Shown: positions 56,474 to 64,000 of the stretch, one piece after another | Position numbering within the stretch: the stretch's first letter is position 1 | How the letters are laid out: each line of letters opens with the position of its first letter | NCBI RefSeq assembly: GCF_000769115.1 | Contig: NZ_JQZV01000013.1 | Span: forward strand, 163,602 to 227,601 | DNA length: 64,000 nucleotides | Direction of reading: 5' to 3' | DNA from: Porphyromonas canoris | GTDB lineage: Bacteria; Bacteroidota; Bacteroidia; Bacteroidales; Porphyromonadaceae | Position numbers and translations under genes: made by a program | Notes under the pieces: generated by a model | Database searches by the model: none | Seen by the model: only the letters and a program-made list of their open reading frames with translations | Told to the model about the DNA's origin: nothing

Positions 56474-56485
56474 AGATAAAAAAGT

Positions 56486-57256
56486 ATGGAAAAGCTTATC
56501 ATAGCAGATCAGAGCTTCTCGTCCCGTCTGTTTTTGGGCACCGGGAAGTTTGCTTCCAACGAACAGATGTATCGGGCAATAGATGCATCCGGGTCGGAGC
56601 TGGTAACCGTGGCATTAAAGAGAGTGGAAACGGACAATGAGCATGACCGTCTCGTGGAAGCGATAAGACGCCCCGGGGTGCAGCTGATGCCCAATACATC
56701 CGGAACGCGGAACGCCGAAGAGGCGATCTTTGCAGCACGTTTGGCATACGAGGCATTCGGCTCTCGTATAATAAAGGTGGAGATTCATCCCGACCCCAAG
56801 TATCTTTTGCCCGACCCGTTCGAGACGCTTAAAGCCACGGAAGTATTGGCTAAAGAGGGGTTTATAGTAATGCCTTATATTCAGGCTGATCCTATCTTGT
56901 GTAAATATTTGGAGGAGGCAGGAGCGGCGGCGGTAATGCCTCTCGGTGCTCCGATAGGTACCAACAAAGGGCTTTCTACTCGTGATCTGCTTAGGATCAT
57001 TATCGAACAGAGCCGCGTTCCGGTAGTGATAGATGCCGGTCTTGGTGCTCCTTCTCATGCATCGGAAGCGATGGAGATGGGGGCGGATGCAGTGCTTGTC
57101 AACACCGCTATTGCCAGTGCGGGTGATCCCGTAGCAATGGCAAGAGCGTTCAAACTTGCCGTAGAGGCAGGGCGCATAGCCTATGAGGCAGGACTGCCGG
57201 CGGTGATGAACTGCGCGTCTGCAACTTCTCCGATAGACGGATTTTTCAACGATTAA
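56486..57256 (+). CDS. thiG: Thiazole synthase ThiG
   Basis: 256 residues, full length. The TIM-barrel starts [16 protein letters not shown], has [21 protein letters not shown] and the likely imine-forming Lys97 in [17 protein letters not shown], and ends [30 protein letters not shown]. It joins deoxyxylulose phosphate, dehydroglycine from ThiH and sulfur from ThiS into thiazole phosphate. 12 bases after the fusion gene and 28 before thiH. Confidence 0.95.
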   Translation: MEKLIIADQSFSSRLFLGTGKFASNEQMYRAIDASGSELVTVALKRVETDNEHDRLVEAIRRPGVQLMPNTSGTRNAEEAIFAARLAYEAFGSRIIKVEIHPDPKYLLPDPFETLKATEVLAKEGFIVMPYIQADPILCKYLEEAGAAAVMPLGAPIGTNKGLSTRDLLRIIIEQSRVPVVIDAGLGAPSHASEAMEMGADAVLVNTAIASAGDPVAMARAFKLAVEAGRIAYEAGLPAVMNCASATSPIDGFFND

Positions 57257-57284
57257 GATATGCCAACCTGAAACAAGAGAGACG

Positions 57285-58394
57285 ATGACCTTTTATGATG
57301 AACTGATCAAGCACGACTGGGATACCGAAGAGAATTCCATTTTCAACAAGACAGACCGGGATGTGCGGATAGCTTTATCCAAGGAGCGTTGCACTCCGGA
57401 AGATTTCAAAGCCCTTATCTCTCCCGCCGCAGAGCCGTTTCTAAGAGAGATGGCGAAGAAGGCAGAAGAGCTTACACTGAGACGTTATGGTCGTACCATC
57501 CAGATGTACATTCCGCTTTATGTATCGAACCACTGCTCCAACTCTTGTGTCTATTGCGGTTTCAACTGTCATAACAAGATTCACAGAGTAAAGCTGGAAG
57601 TGGATCAGGTGATGGAAGAGATAGAGGTACTGAAAAGGTGGGGCTTCCGACATCTTCTTCTTGTATCGGGAGAGGCTCCTCGTCTGACGGATGCGGACTA
57701 CTACGAGAAGATCGTAAAAGCCGTGCGTCCTCACTTTGCGCAGATCTCTTTGGAGGTTCAGCCTCTTCTGACGGAAGAGTATGCCCGCTTGGTCGATGCC
57801 GGCATCAGCTATGTCTGTGTCTATCAGGAGACCTATAACGAACGCACCTATCCGGACTTTCATCCCCGCGGACAGAAAGCAAACTTCCGTTTCAGGCTGG
57901 AGACTCCCGACCGTTGCGGTACTGCGGGAGTGAATAAAATAGGTATAGGTGCTCTGCTCGGACTTCAAAACTGGCGTACCGACTCTTTCTTCACAGCCCT
58001 TCATCTGCGTTATATGGAGCGCACTCACTGGAGGACCAAATACTCCATCTCTCTGCCTCGATTGCGTCCTCATGTCGGATCTTTCATGCCGAAAGATCCT
58101 ATCAGCGACAGACAGATGGCACAGCTGATATGCGCTTACCGTATCTTCGACCCGGAAGTTGATATATCTCTTTCCACCAGAGAGAGTGCGGAGTTCCGGG
58201 ATATGGCGATGCGCATAGGCGTTACGACGATGAGTGCAGCATCGAGCACAGAGCCGGGCGGATACGCTTCCGCTCCTCACAAAGAGCTGGAGCAGTTTGT
58301 CATAAACGATGGAAGAAGCGTGGAAGAGATGGCTGTGGCAATCAGAGCAAAAGGGTACGAACCTGTGTGGAAAGACTGGGACGAATGGATGTGA
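57285..58394 (+). CDS. thiH: 2-iminoacetate synthase ThiH (radical SAM)
   Basis: 369 residues. The 4Fe-4S motif is Cys84-x3-Cys88-x2-Cys91 (HCSNSCVYCGFNC), preceded by MYIPLYVSN and followed by LEVDQVMEEIEVLKRWGFRHLLLVSGEAP; the RRLRPHVG- and STRESAEFRDM-like regions are typical. Splits tyrosine to p-cresol and dehydroglycine for ThiG; oxygen-sensitive, consistent with an anaerobe. It overlaps the thiF start by 10 bases. Confidence 0.95.
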   Translation: MTFYDELIKHDWDTEENSIFNKTDRDVRIALSKERCTPEDFKALISPAAEPFLREMAKKAEELTLRRYGRTIQMYIPLYVSNHCSNSCVYCGFNCHNKIHRVKLEVDQVMEEIEVLKRWGFRHLLLVSGEAPRLTDADYYEKIVKAVRPHFAQISLEVQPLLTEEYARLVDAGISYVCVYQETYNERTYPDFHPRGQKANFRFRLETPDRCGTAGVNKIGIGALLGLQNWRTDSFFTALHLRYMERTHWRTKYSISLPRLRPHVGSFMPKDPISDRQMAQLICAYRIFDPEVDISLSTRESAEFRDMAMRIGVTTMSAASSTEPGGYASAPHKELEQFVINDGRSVEEMAVAIRAKGYEPVWKDWDEWM

Positions 58395-59110
58395 ACACTT
58401 CTCTTCAAGCCTCTTTCTCGGAGAGATACCGGAGGCAGACCATGCTCCCTGAGATCGGAGAGGCGGGACAACGCCGGCTCTCCTCCAAGAAAGTATTGGT
58501 TGTGGGTGCGGGCGGACTCGCTTCTCCCATCCTTTACTATCTCGTTGCATGCGGAGTGAGGCAGATCGGGATTGTCGACTTCGATACCGTGAGCCTCTCC
58601 AACCTCCAGCGTCAGATCCTTTATCGGGAGGAAGATCTGGGCAGGCCGAAAGCCATTGTGGCGGCGGAGCGTCTGCGCAAGCTCGATTCTGCTTGCTCGC
58701 CGGTCGCTTACAACGAACCTTTCTCTGCGGAGAATGCAATGCGCATAGCTGCCGGATATGACCTTTTGATTGATGGTTGCGACAATCTTGCCACTCGCTA
58801 CCTGATGGATGAGACGGCTGCGGCGCTCTCCATTTCGTATCTGTACGGAGCCGTGTCGGAGTTCACCGGTCAGACTTCGCTGTTTCACCACAACGGCAGT
58901 GGCGGGTATCGCGATCTTTTTGCCGACTACGACCCTGCCTCCGACCGTTCTGTCGTGGGAGTGCTTGGGGCAGCTGCCGGCGTGATCGGCTCATTCATGG
59001 CTGCCGAGGCGGTCAAAGTTCTGCTCGGACTCCCTTCCGCTCTGTCGGGGAGAATGCTCAGGGTGAATACTTTGACGCTCGACATCGACCTCTTTGACAT
59101 CGCGCCATAA
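58385..59110 (+). CDS. thiF: ThiF/MoeB-family ThiS adenylyltransferase
   Basis: 241 residues from the ATG at 58385 (MDVNTSLQASFSERYRRQTML), overlapping the thiH stop by 10 bases; 58367 and a GTG at 58391 are alternatives. E1-like fold: VLVVGAGGLASPILYYLVACGV (ATP loop), IVDFDTVSLSNLQRQILY (Arg finger) and GCDNLATRYLMDE. The two CxxC zinc pairs of E. coli ThiF are absent (ADYDPASD where CYRCLF would be), and no Cys occupies the ThiS-conjugating position. It adenylates the ThiS C-terminus. Last gene of the thi operon. Confidence 0.9.
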   Translation: MDVNTSLQASFSERYRRQTMLPEIGEAGQRRLSSKKVLVVGAGGLASPILYYLVACGVRQIGIVDFDTVSLSNLQRQILYREEDLGRPKAIVAAERLRKLDSACSPVAYNEPFSAENAMRIAAGYDLLIDGCDNLATRYLMDETAAALSISYLYGAVSEFTGQTSLFHHNGSGGYRDLFADYDPASDRSVVGVLGAAAGVIGSFMAAEAVKVLLGLPSALSGRMLRVNTLTLDIDLFDIAP

Positions 59111-59167
59111 CAGGAAACAGAGAAAACCGCAAAAACAATTCCAAGAAAACACCACAGGAATCTGAGG

Positions 59168-59186
59168 AAAGCTATACAGCTTTTTT
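59168..59186 (+). terminator. Terminator of the thi operon
   Basis: AAAGCT pairs with AGCTTT around ATAC, then T6. Small, about 60 bases after the thiF stop. Confidence 0.6.
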
Positions 59187-59311
59187 GCTCAGGCTTTATC
59201 CCGTTGGTTTCAGAAGTTTTTTCTTTCCGTTTCGGAGAGGTGTATTTTCTTCTTTCAAAGCCGTTTCGGAGAAGAGCAAAAGGGCGGTCGGAGAGCGATT
59301 CCGGATATAAA

Positions 59312-59348
59312 AACATCAGCCGGGAAAGGATCTCTTCCGGCTGATGTT
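59312..59348. terminator. Hairpin after the nucleotidyltransferase gene
   Basis: AACATCAGCCGG pairs with CCGGCTGATGTT around a 13-base loop. It lies between converging thiF and the minus-strand gene; on the minus strand TTTTT follows. Confidence 0.8.
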
Positions 59349-59398
59349 GCCATGTTTTATGGGATTGACGGTTGGAGCCTGCGCTCTATGTAAGGAGC

Positions 59399-60304
59399 TT
59401 AAGCGAACAACTTCTTAGGGTATTCGCCCTCATCCACAAGCTTTTGGAGCTTTGCCACCACCTCCGGACGGTCTTGCGCATAGGTTACACCGAACCACTT
59501 GGAGGTCGTATCGAGTACTTTGCAGGTGGCTTTTCCGTCTCGGATCAGATTGTTTACCACCAAGGGGATATAAAATTCGCCCTTCGGCTTGTTGATGTTT
59601 TCACGCAAAAAGTCTACAAAAGCCGTGGTCGAGTGAGCAAAATAGTCCGGAGTGAACCCCCACATGTTCATGGAAACGGGAGTGAGTTCGTCTGTCTCGA
59701 CCTTCTCTCCGTTGTCTCCGGTGAAGCAGATCTTGCCGTCTACTCTGGCAACATCGGTACGCTCCACAACGGTCGTGAGGTAGCCGTCGGCATCCTTTTC
59801 GCACACACCGCGGGCCACCGTACCGCTCTCGGAAAGCGTGTTGCCGACCCGATAACCCACCATGCAGTATCTTCCTGTGGTGCCTGCCATGTTGCGAAGC
59901 TCTTCGGCAAGGACTTCAAAGCTGTTCCTGCCGTAGAAATCGTCTGCATTGATCACGGCAAACGGCTCGTCGATCACGCTCTCGCCCATCATCACGGCAT
60001 GGTTCGTTCCCCATGGTTTCTCTCTTCCTTCCGGAGCTTTGAAGCCTTCCGGCAGGGCGTCTATCGCCTGAAAAACCACCTCCACAGGGATGTGCTTCTC
60101 ATATTTTGAGACAATGATTTTGCGGAAATCCTCTTCAAAATCTTTTCGGATCACGAAGACGAGCTTCCCGAAACCGGCACGGAGAGCATCGTAGATAGAG
60201 TAGTCCATGATGGTTTCTCCGCTTGGACCCACTCCGTCGAGCTGTTTGAGTCCGCCGTATCTGCTGCCCATTCCGGCAGCGAGAACAAATAGTGTTGGCT
60301 TCAT
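59399..60304 (-). CDS. Nucleoside-diphosphate-sugar pyrophosphorylase-like nucleotidyltransferase
   Basis: 301 residues. N-terminal GXGXRY-type motif LAAGMGSRYGGLKQLDGVGPSGETIMDYSIYDA, GTNHAVMMG and the metal-binding Asp pair in VINADDFYGR; the middle has TVARGV and ELTPVSMNMWGF, and the C-terminal part is a short domain. It belongs to the NTP_transferase family; sugar and nucleotide cannot be named from sequence. It is in the same direction as the sulfatase, 16 bases downstream of it, which suggests co-transcription. Confidence 0.8.
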   Translation of the reverse strand: MKPTLFVLAAGMGSRYGGLKQLDGVGPSGETIMDYSIYDALRAGFGKLVFVIRKDFEEDFRKIIVSKYEKHIPVEVVFQAIDALPEGFKAPEGREKPWGTNHAVMMGESVIDEPFAVINADDFYGRNSFEVLAEELRNMAGTTGRYCMVGYRVGNTLSESGTVARGVCEKDADGYLTTVVERTDVARVDGKICFTGDNGEKVETDELTPVSMNMWGFTPDYFAHSTTAFVDFLRENINKPKGEFYIPLVVNNLIRDGKATCKVLDTTSKWFGVTYAQDRPEVVAKLQKLVDEGEYPKKLFA

Positions 60305-60320
60305 ATCTTATATCTTATGT

Positions 60321-61802
60321 TTAGTTTGTGGTACTCTTTTGTGCCTGCTGACGCTTGAGGAAGGAGGCTCGACCGAAATCGAACAGCTTCGACTCCGTGC
60401 GCTCCCTCTCCATGATCTCTTCAAGGCTTTTCGCCACCTTCGGATAGCGGTCGATGAGGTTCTGTTCCTCCCTGATGTCTTTGGCGATGTTGAACAGCTC
60501 CAGCTTGGGAGCGCCGGTTGATATCCGGGTTCGGATCAGCTTCCAATCGCCAAGACGTACCGCCTGTTTGCCTCCGTCTTCATGAAACTCCCAGTAGAGC
60601 GTGCGCTTCGATAGCTTCGACTGCTTCTTCCCCATGAATAGAGGCAATATGTTGTGCCCGTCCGTTTTGGCAGGGAGCGTGCGTCCCACCATGGCGGCAT
60701 AGGTCGGCATCAAATCCCAAAAGGCTATCGGGGTCTCTTCTCTCCTCGATGCCGGGACGAGTCCGGGGCAATAGACCACGAACGGAACGCGTATGCCTCC
60801 TTCGTAAAGGTCTCTCTTCACACCGCGCAACGGTCCGTAGCTTTTGAAGTAATCCGGATCCGCTCCGCCTTCTCTGTGCGGACCATTATCGCTGGTTACT
60901 ATAATGATGGTTCTTTCTGCCATTCCAAGCTCCTCCACTTTCCGCACCACTTCTCCGACGTACGCGTCCAGCTGCGCAACCATTGCGGCAAAAGAGGTGT
61001 ACGGACGCTCCGATGCGGGATAACCGCCCCTGTAAACGAACGGCTTCTCCTCCGGAAACTTCCCGATGTATGAATGGTAGATGGAGTCGTGAGGCAGATT
61101 AAGCTCTGCATGCGGAAGCGTATAGGTCAGCATTGCATAGAACGGTTCATCTTGATGATGCTCTATAAACTGCAATGCCCGGCGGTGGATCTCATGACCC
61201 GAAAAGGTCTTCCTGCCGTCGTTTTCATTCTCCGGGTAGAACACTTTTCTGTCATTATCCCAAAGGTAAACGGGGAAATAACGGTGAGACATCCGCTGAC
61301 AGTTGTAACCGAAAAACTCATCGAAGCCCATCTTGTCGGGTGTCGCTTCCGAGCCGGGATAGCCTAATCCCCACTTCCCGAATATTCCGGTTGCATAGCC
61401 TGCACTCTTGAAGAGCTTGCCGAGGGTGTAAGTGGTGCTGTCTCCCACCGGTTCCTGTCCTTCGGGAGCTATCTCTCTGTTACCTCTCACATGGGTATGT
61501 CCGGTATGCAAGCCGGTGAGCAGACTTGCTCGCGAGGGTGCGCTGACCGATGTTCCGGCATAAGCCTGCATGAAAGCCGTTCCTCTCTCTGCGAGCCGAT
61601 CTATTTCGGGTGTCCGAAATTTCTGTTGCCCGTAGAAGCTGAGATCGCCATAGCCCAAGTCATCGGCCATGATATAGATCACATTGAACAGCTTCCCATC
61701 TTTTGTTCTTAGAGGATGTTGCCCTTTCTGCATAGCGACAGCCGGAGCCACCAGACCTGTAAGCAGAGCGCTTGCAGTAAGGATAGAGGCTTTCTGTTTC
61801 AT
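60321..61802 (-). CDS. Sulfatase (Ser-type, formylglycine-dependent)
   Basis: 493 residues. The signal peptide MKQKASILTASALLTGLVAP precedes the S1 sulfatase core IMADDLGYGDLSFYGQQK with the metal Asp pair, and Ser87-A-P-S-R is the FGly motif in the serine form (SVSAPSRASLLTG), so a radical-SAM anaerobic maturase (anSME) is required; none is in the window. GKWGLGYPG, SDNGPHREGG and HAELNLPHDS complete the active site. Likely periplasmic, cleaving sulfate from host glycans; substrate unknown. Confidence 0.9.
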   Translation of the reverse strand: MKQKASILTASALLTGLVAPAVAMQKGQHPLRTKDGKLFNVIYIMADDLGYGDLSFYGQQKFRTPEIDRLAERGTAFMQAYAGTSVSAPSRASLLTGLHTGHTHVRGNREIAPEGQEPVGDSTTYTLGKLFKSAGYATGIFGKWGLGYPGSEATPDKMGFDEFFGYNCQRMSHRYFPVYLWDNDRKVFYPENENDGRKTFSGHEIHRRALQFIEHHQDEPFYAMLTYTLPHAELNLPHDSIYHSYIGKFPEEKPFVYRGGYPASERPYTSFAAMVAQLDAYVGEVVRKVEELGMAERTIIIVTSDNGPHREGGADPDYFKSYGPLRGVKRDLYEGGIRVPFVVYCPGLVPASRREETPIAFWDLMPTYAAMVGRTLPAKTDGHNILPLFMGKKQSKLSKRTLYWEFHEDGGKQAVRLGDWKLIRTRISTGAPKLELFNIAKDIREEQNLIDRYPKVAKSLEEIMERERTESKLFDFGRASFLKRQQAQKSTTN

Positions 61803-61838
61803 ATCTCTTTCGGGGTCTAAATCTTTTGTTCTAATCTT

Positions 61839-62648
61839 TTACTGTCGAGCCACTGCTTCACGTATCCGAACACACAAGGCAAGCAGCTCTTCTATCTTGG
61901 ACAAAGGTAACATATTAGCCCCATCCGACAAAGCCTTTGAGGGGTCGGGATGAGTCTCTATAAAGAGTCCGTCCGCGCCTACTGCGATGGCGGCGCGAGC
62001 GATGGTCCCGATAAGATGCGGTAAGCCTCCCGTCACGCCCGAAGAGGAGTTGGGCTGTTGCAGAGAGTGGGTTACATCCATCACCACAGGGTGTCCCGTC
62101 TCCTGCATTATGGGGATGCTTCGGAAGTCTACCACCAAGTCTCCATATCCGTGCGTTGTTCCTCTGTCCGTCAGAATCACGTTAGGGTTTCCGCTTTCGG
62201 TGATCTTATCTGCGGAGAAGCGCATGCCGGAGGGAGACATGAACTGTCCTTTCTTCACGTTCACCACCTTTCCGGTCTTGGCGGCAGCCACCAAAAGGTC
62301 TGTCTGTCTGCACAGAAACGCCGGGATCTGAAGCACATCCACGTATGCCGCAGCCATTTCCGCCTCGAAAGTCTCATGAATATCCGTCACGGTAGGCAGG
62401 TCGAATGTCTTGCCTGCTTCGTGCAGAATCTTCAACGCTTTCTCGTCTCCTATTCCGGTAAAGGAGTCCAACCGAGAGCGGTTTGCTTTTCTGTAAGAAC
62501 CTTTGAGCACGAGCGGAATCTGTAGTCTTTCTGTTATCTCCTTCAGCTTTTCTGCCGTGTGCATCACCGTATCCCTGTCTTCTATGGCGCAAGGACCGGC
62601 AAGCAGGAAGAAGTTTTTGCTTGAAGTGAGTCTTTCCAATAGGGTCAT
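61839..62648 (-). CDS. kdsA: 3-deoxy-D-manno-octulosonate-8-phosphate synthase
   Basis: 269 residues from the Met at 62648 (MTLLERLTSSKNFF); ATG at 62726 is a non-conserved extension into miaA. Blocks: FFLLAGPCAIEDRDTVM, KGSYRKANRSR, LPTVTDIHETFEAE, KKGQFMSPSGMRFSADKI and DRGTTHGYGDLVVDFR. The Cys in AGPCAIED is the metal ligand of the metal-dependent (class II) type rather than the Asn form of E. coli. It makes KDO-8-P for lipopolysaccharide. Its start overlaps the miaA stop by 4 bases (ATGA). Confidence 0.94.
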   Translation of the reverse strand: MTLLERLTSSKNFFLLAGPCAIEDRDTVMHTAEKLKEITERLQIPLVLKGSYRKANRSRLDSFTGIGDEKALKILHEAGKTFDLPTVTDIHETFEAEMAAAYVDVLQIPAFLCRQTDLLVAAAKTGKVVNVKKGQFMSPSGMRFSADKITESGNPNVILTDRGTTHGYGDLVVDFRSIPIMQETGHPVVMDVTHSLQQPNSSSGVTGGLPHLIGTIARAAIAVGADGLFIETHPDPSKALSDGANMLPLSKIEELLALCVRIREAVARQ

Positions 62649-63577
62649 ATCTCGTTTTGTTTTTGTTTTATTCTGTCCAATATCTTTTGTGCCGTCTCTG
62701 CCGGAGTGGCTTCGGGCGTTACCCATTCCACGGCAAGCCCTCTCTTCGGCATGCCTCTAAGCCATGTCATCTGCCTTTTGGCAAACTGGTGTATGGCTAT
62801 TTCCAGCTGAGAAACAGCCGCTTCACGGTTTAGCTTACCCGTCAGATAGAGAGTGATGTATCTGTATTCGAGTCCGTACTGCAACAGCATCTCTTCCGGC
62901 ACGCCGGCACGTAAAAGCGCTTCGATCTCTTCTATCATCCCCTCTTGCAGACGGGCATGAAGCCGTTCGGTGATCCTCTTCCGTCTCAGCTCCCTGCTGA
63001 TCTCTATTGCAAACAGGCCGTAGCTCAAAGGAGTGCCTTTGTGCGGAAGTGTGCCGGAGTGAGAGTGTTTGGCTATCTCCAGTGCCCGGATCACACGCTT
63101 TCGTGAAGAGGTATCCGTGCTATTGTGAAGGGTGGTATGTGCTTTCAGCTGTTCTATCAGCTCTTCGAGGCTAAAGGCTTCGAGACTTTTTCTAAACAGC
63201 GGATCTTCCGGCACATCTGCCATTTCGTAAGCGTTCAGAACAGATTCGATGTAAAGACCGCTCCCGCCGCAAAGAATCTTCGGAGTATCTTTCGGTAGTG
63301 CATTCATCACTTCGGCAAAGTCTTTTTTATACCTGAAGATATTGTACTCTTCGCCCGGCTCGCAAATGTCGATGAGATAATAGGGGATATTGGTCCCGTT
63401 GATGATGTAGTCTGCCAGGTCTTTCCCTGTTCCTATGTCCATTCCTCTGTAAACCTGTCGGGAGTCTCCACTCAGGATGACACCTCCCATAAGAAGAGCA
63501 AGATGGGCTGCCACGGCTGTCTTTCCGCTTGCCGTGGGTCCCATGATCACCACCAAATCTTTCTGCGCCTTGTTCAT
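62645..63577 (-). CDS. miaA: tRNA dimethylallyltransferase
   Basis: 310 residues. Walker A GPTASGKTAVAAHLA, the signature SGDSRQVYRGMDIGTGK, PYYLIDICEPGEEYNIFRYKKD and CGGSGLYIESVLN, then RKRVIRALEIAK. It adds a dimethylallyl group to A37 of tRNAs reading UNN codons. The start at 63577 lies only 4 bases after a TATCTTTG -7 box (63582-63589), so the transcript may be nearly leaderless. Downstream it overlaps kdsA by 4 bases. Confidence 0.95.
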   Translation of the reverse strand: MNKAQKDLVVIMGPTASGKTAVAAHLALLMGGVILSGDSRQVYRGMDIGTGKDLADYIINGTNIPYYLIDICEPGEEYNIFRYKKDFAEVMNALPKDTPKILCGGSGLYIESVLNAYEMADVPEDPLFRKSLEAFSLEELIEQLKAHTTLHNSTDTSSRKRVIRALEIAKHSHSGTLPHKGTPLSYGLFAIEISRELRRKRITERLHARLQEGMIEEIEALLRAGVPEEMLLQYGLEYRYITLYLTGKLNREAAVSQLEIAIHQFAKRQMTWLRGMPKRGLAVEWVTPEATPAETAQKILDRIKQKQNEI

Positions 63578-63581
63578 AGAA

Positions 63582-63589
63582 CAAAGATA
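63582..63589 (-). promoter_or_regulatory. -7 box of miaA-kdsA
   Basis: TATCTTTG on the minus strand, 4 bases from the miaA start codon. No TTTG at the -33 distance. Confidence 0.45.
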
Positions 63590-63675
63590 GCGTTAATGAT
63601 AGATATTAAGAACTGCTTCAGAAAAACTCCCCAACAGCATAAAAAGTTCCTTTGAAGCGATTAACTTTTTCAAAT

Positions 63676-63748
63676 CAAGCTCCGATTTGCAGGCAACAAG
63701 GCTTGAAGCCTGCCGGTCAAGGCGTGATTTCTGCCGGTCGAGCCTTGA
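63676..63748. repeat. 21-base phased array, TCAAGGCTTGA class (locus d)
   Basis: Units at 63676 (CAAGCTCCGA), 63697 (CAAGGCTTGA), 63718 (CAAGGCGTGA) and 63739 (CGAGCCTTGA), exactly 21 bases apart. Right flank: GGGATAAAAGTTTTTACA then AACGGGTTTG. The 63578-64000 region holds this array, the miaA promoter box and the 22-base array; no gene. Confidence 0.8.
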
Positions 63749-63822
63749 AATGGGGAAGCGAAGCGGTTTAGAGAAAGATTTGATAAGGGATAAAAGTTTT
63801 TACAAACGGGTTTGAAAAAGAT

Positions 63823-64000
63823 TCTCCAAAGGTTTGGGCGAAAAGCACTAAAGGTTTTGGAGAAAAGCACTAAAGGTTTTGGAGAAAAGCACTAAAGGTT
63901 TCGGGAAAAAGCACTAAAGGTTTTGGAGAAAAGCACTAAAGGTTTTGGAGAAAAGCACTAAAGGTTTTGGAGAAAAGCACTAAAGGTTTTGGAGAAAAGC
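63823..64000. repeat. Perfect 22-base tandem array, core GCACTAAAGG, running off the window (locus i)
   Basis: Eight starts at 63845, 63867, 63889, 63911, 63933, 63955, 63977 and 63999, exactly 22 bases apart. The unit is GCACTAAAGG, then TTTTGG, AG and AAAA; a degenerate unit starts at 63823. One variant has TTTCGGG. The core is the same as in the last two units of the array at 394-502. Confidence 0.92.

Noticed and set aside
57441..58739. 432-residue frame antisense to thiH and thiF
   Set aside because: Opposes two conserved thiamine genes; sequence is low-complexity His/Arg/Ser-rich.
63823..64000. CRISPR array
   Set aside because: Units are contiguous 22-base repeats with no unique spacers and no cas gene is near; the same holds for the other arrays.

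Overview
The window reads as chromosome of an anaerobic, amino-acid-fermenting member of the Bacteroidota, most likely a Porphyromonas or close relative. The evidence is the Bacteroidota promoter signature (TTTG, about 19 bases, then TAnnTTTG) in front of many genes, a six-gene Na+-translocating NADH:quinone reductase, a complete lysine-to-butyrate/acetate fermentation operon, an hcp/hcpR nitrosative-stress pair, a CarboxypepD_reg outer-membrane barrel protein and archaeal-type ProRS. Genus level is inference. No rRNA, tRNA, insertion sequence, phage or CRISPR array was recognised.

Layout. 1-10.2 kb: the end of recG, two paralogous small lipoproteins, a HIT protein, then rnhA and thiamine pyrophosphokinase on the minus strand, pepD, recO, and a thiL-dut-sulP-dusB operon. 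10.5-13.5 kb: a four-domain sulfur-handling fusion (CoA-disulfide reductase, rhodanese, TusA, DsrE) with a MarR regulator. 14-20 kb: nqrABCDEF. 20-24.4 kb: a long phased repeat array, an outer-membrane-barrel remnant, hcp and hcpR divergent around one palindrome, and a small outer-membrane protein. 24.7-30 kb (minus): an outer-membrane beta-barrel protein, a PH-domain membrane protein, der and era. 30.3-35.3 kb: proS, a second long array, and a BACON/M60-like metallopeptidase lipoprotein. 35.5-48.3 kb (minus): 13 genes for lysine fermentation. 48.8-51.6 kb: an M16 zinc peptidase. 52.1-59.1 kb: a TPP-riboswitch-led thiamine operon (thiS, thiC, a three-domain ThiE-like/ThiD/ThiE fusion, thiG, thiH, thiF). 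59.4-63.6 kb (minus): a nucleotidyltransferase, a Ser-type sulfatase, kdsA and miaA.

How genes work together. Lysine is rearranged by KamA and KamDE (maintained by KamB/KamC), oxidised by Kdd, cleaved by Kce and deaminated by Kal. AtoDA, thiolase, crotonase and hydroxybutyryl-CoA dehydrogenase finish to C4 and C2 acids. NQR can convert the resulting reducing power to a sodium gradient. Thiamine monophosphate made by the riboswitch operon can be phosphorylated by ThiL, and imported thiamine by the pyrophosphokinase.

The most unusual content is intergenic. Nine gaps carry short-period arrays locked to exactly 21 or 22 bases (two helical turns). The 21-base class shares one core (TCAAGGCTTGA-like) at four loci. 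The 22-base class keeps the period but has a different core at nearly every locus (GTACGTAC, GTGCGCAC, AACGTGTT, GCACTAAAGG, GTACCTAATC, ACACGTTT), often with A/T-tract spacers. Nothing I recognise explains it.
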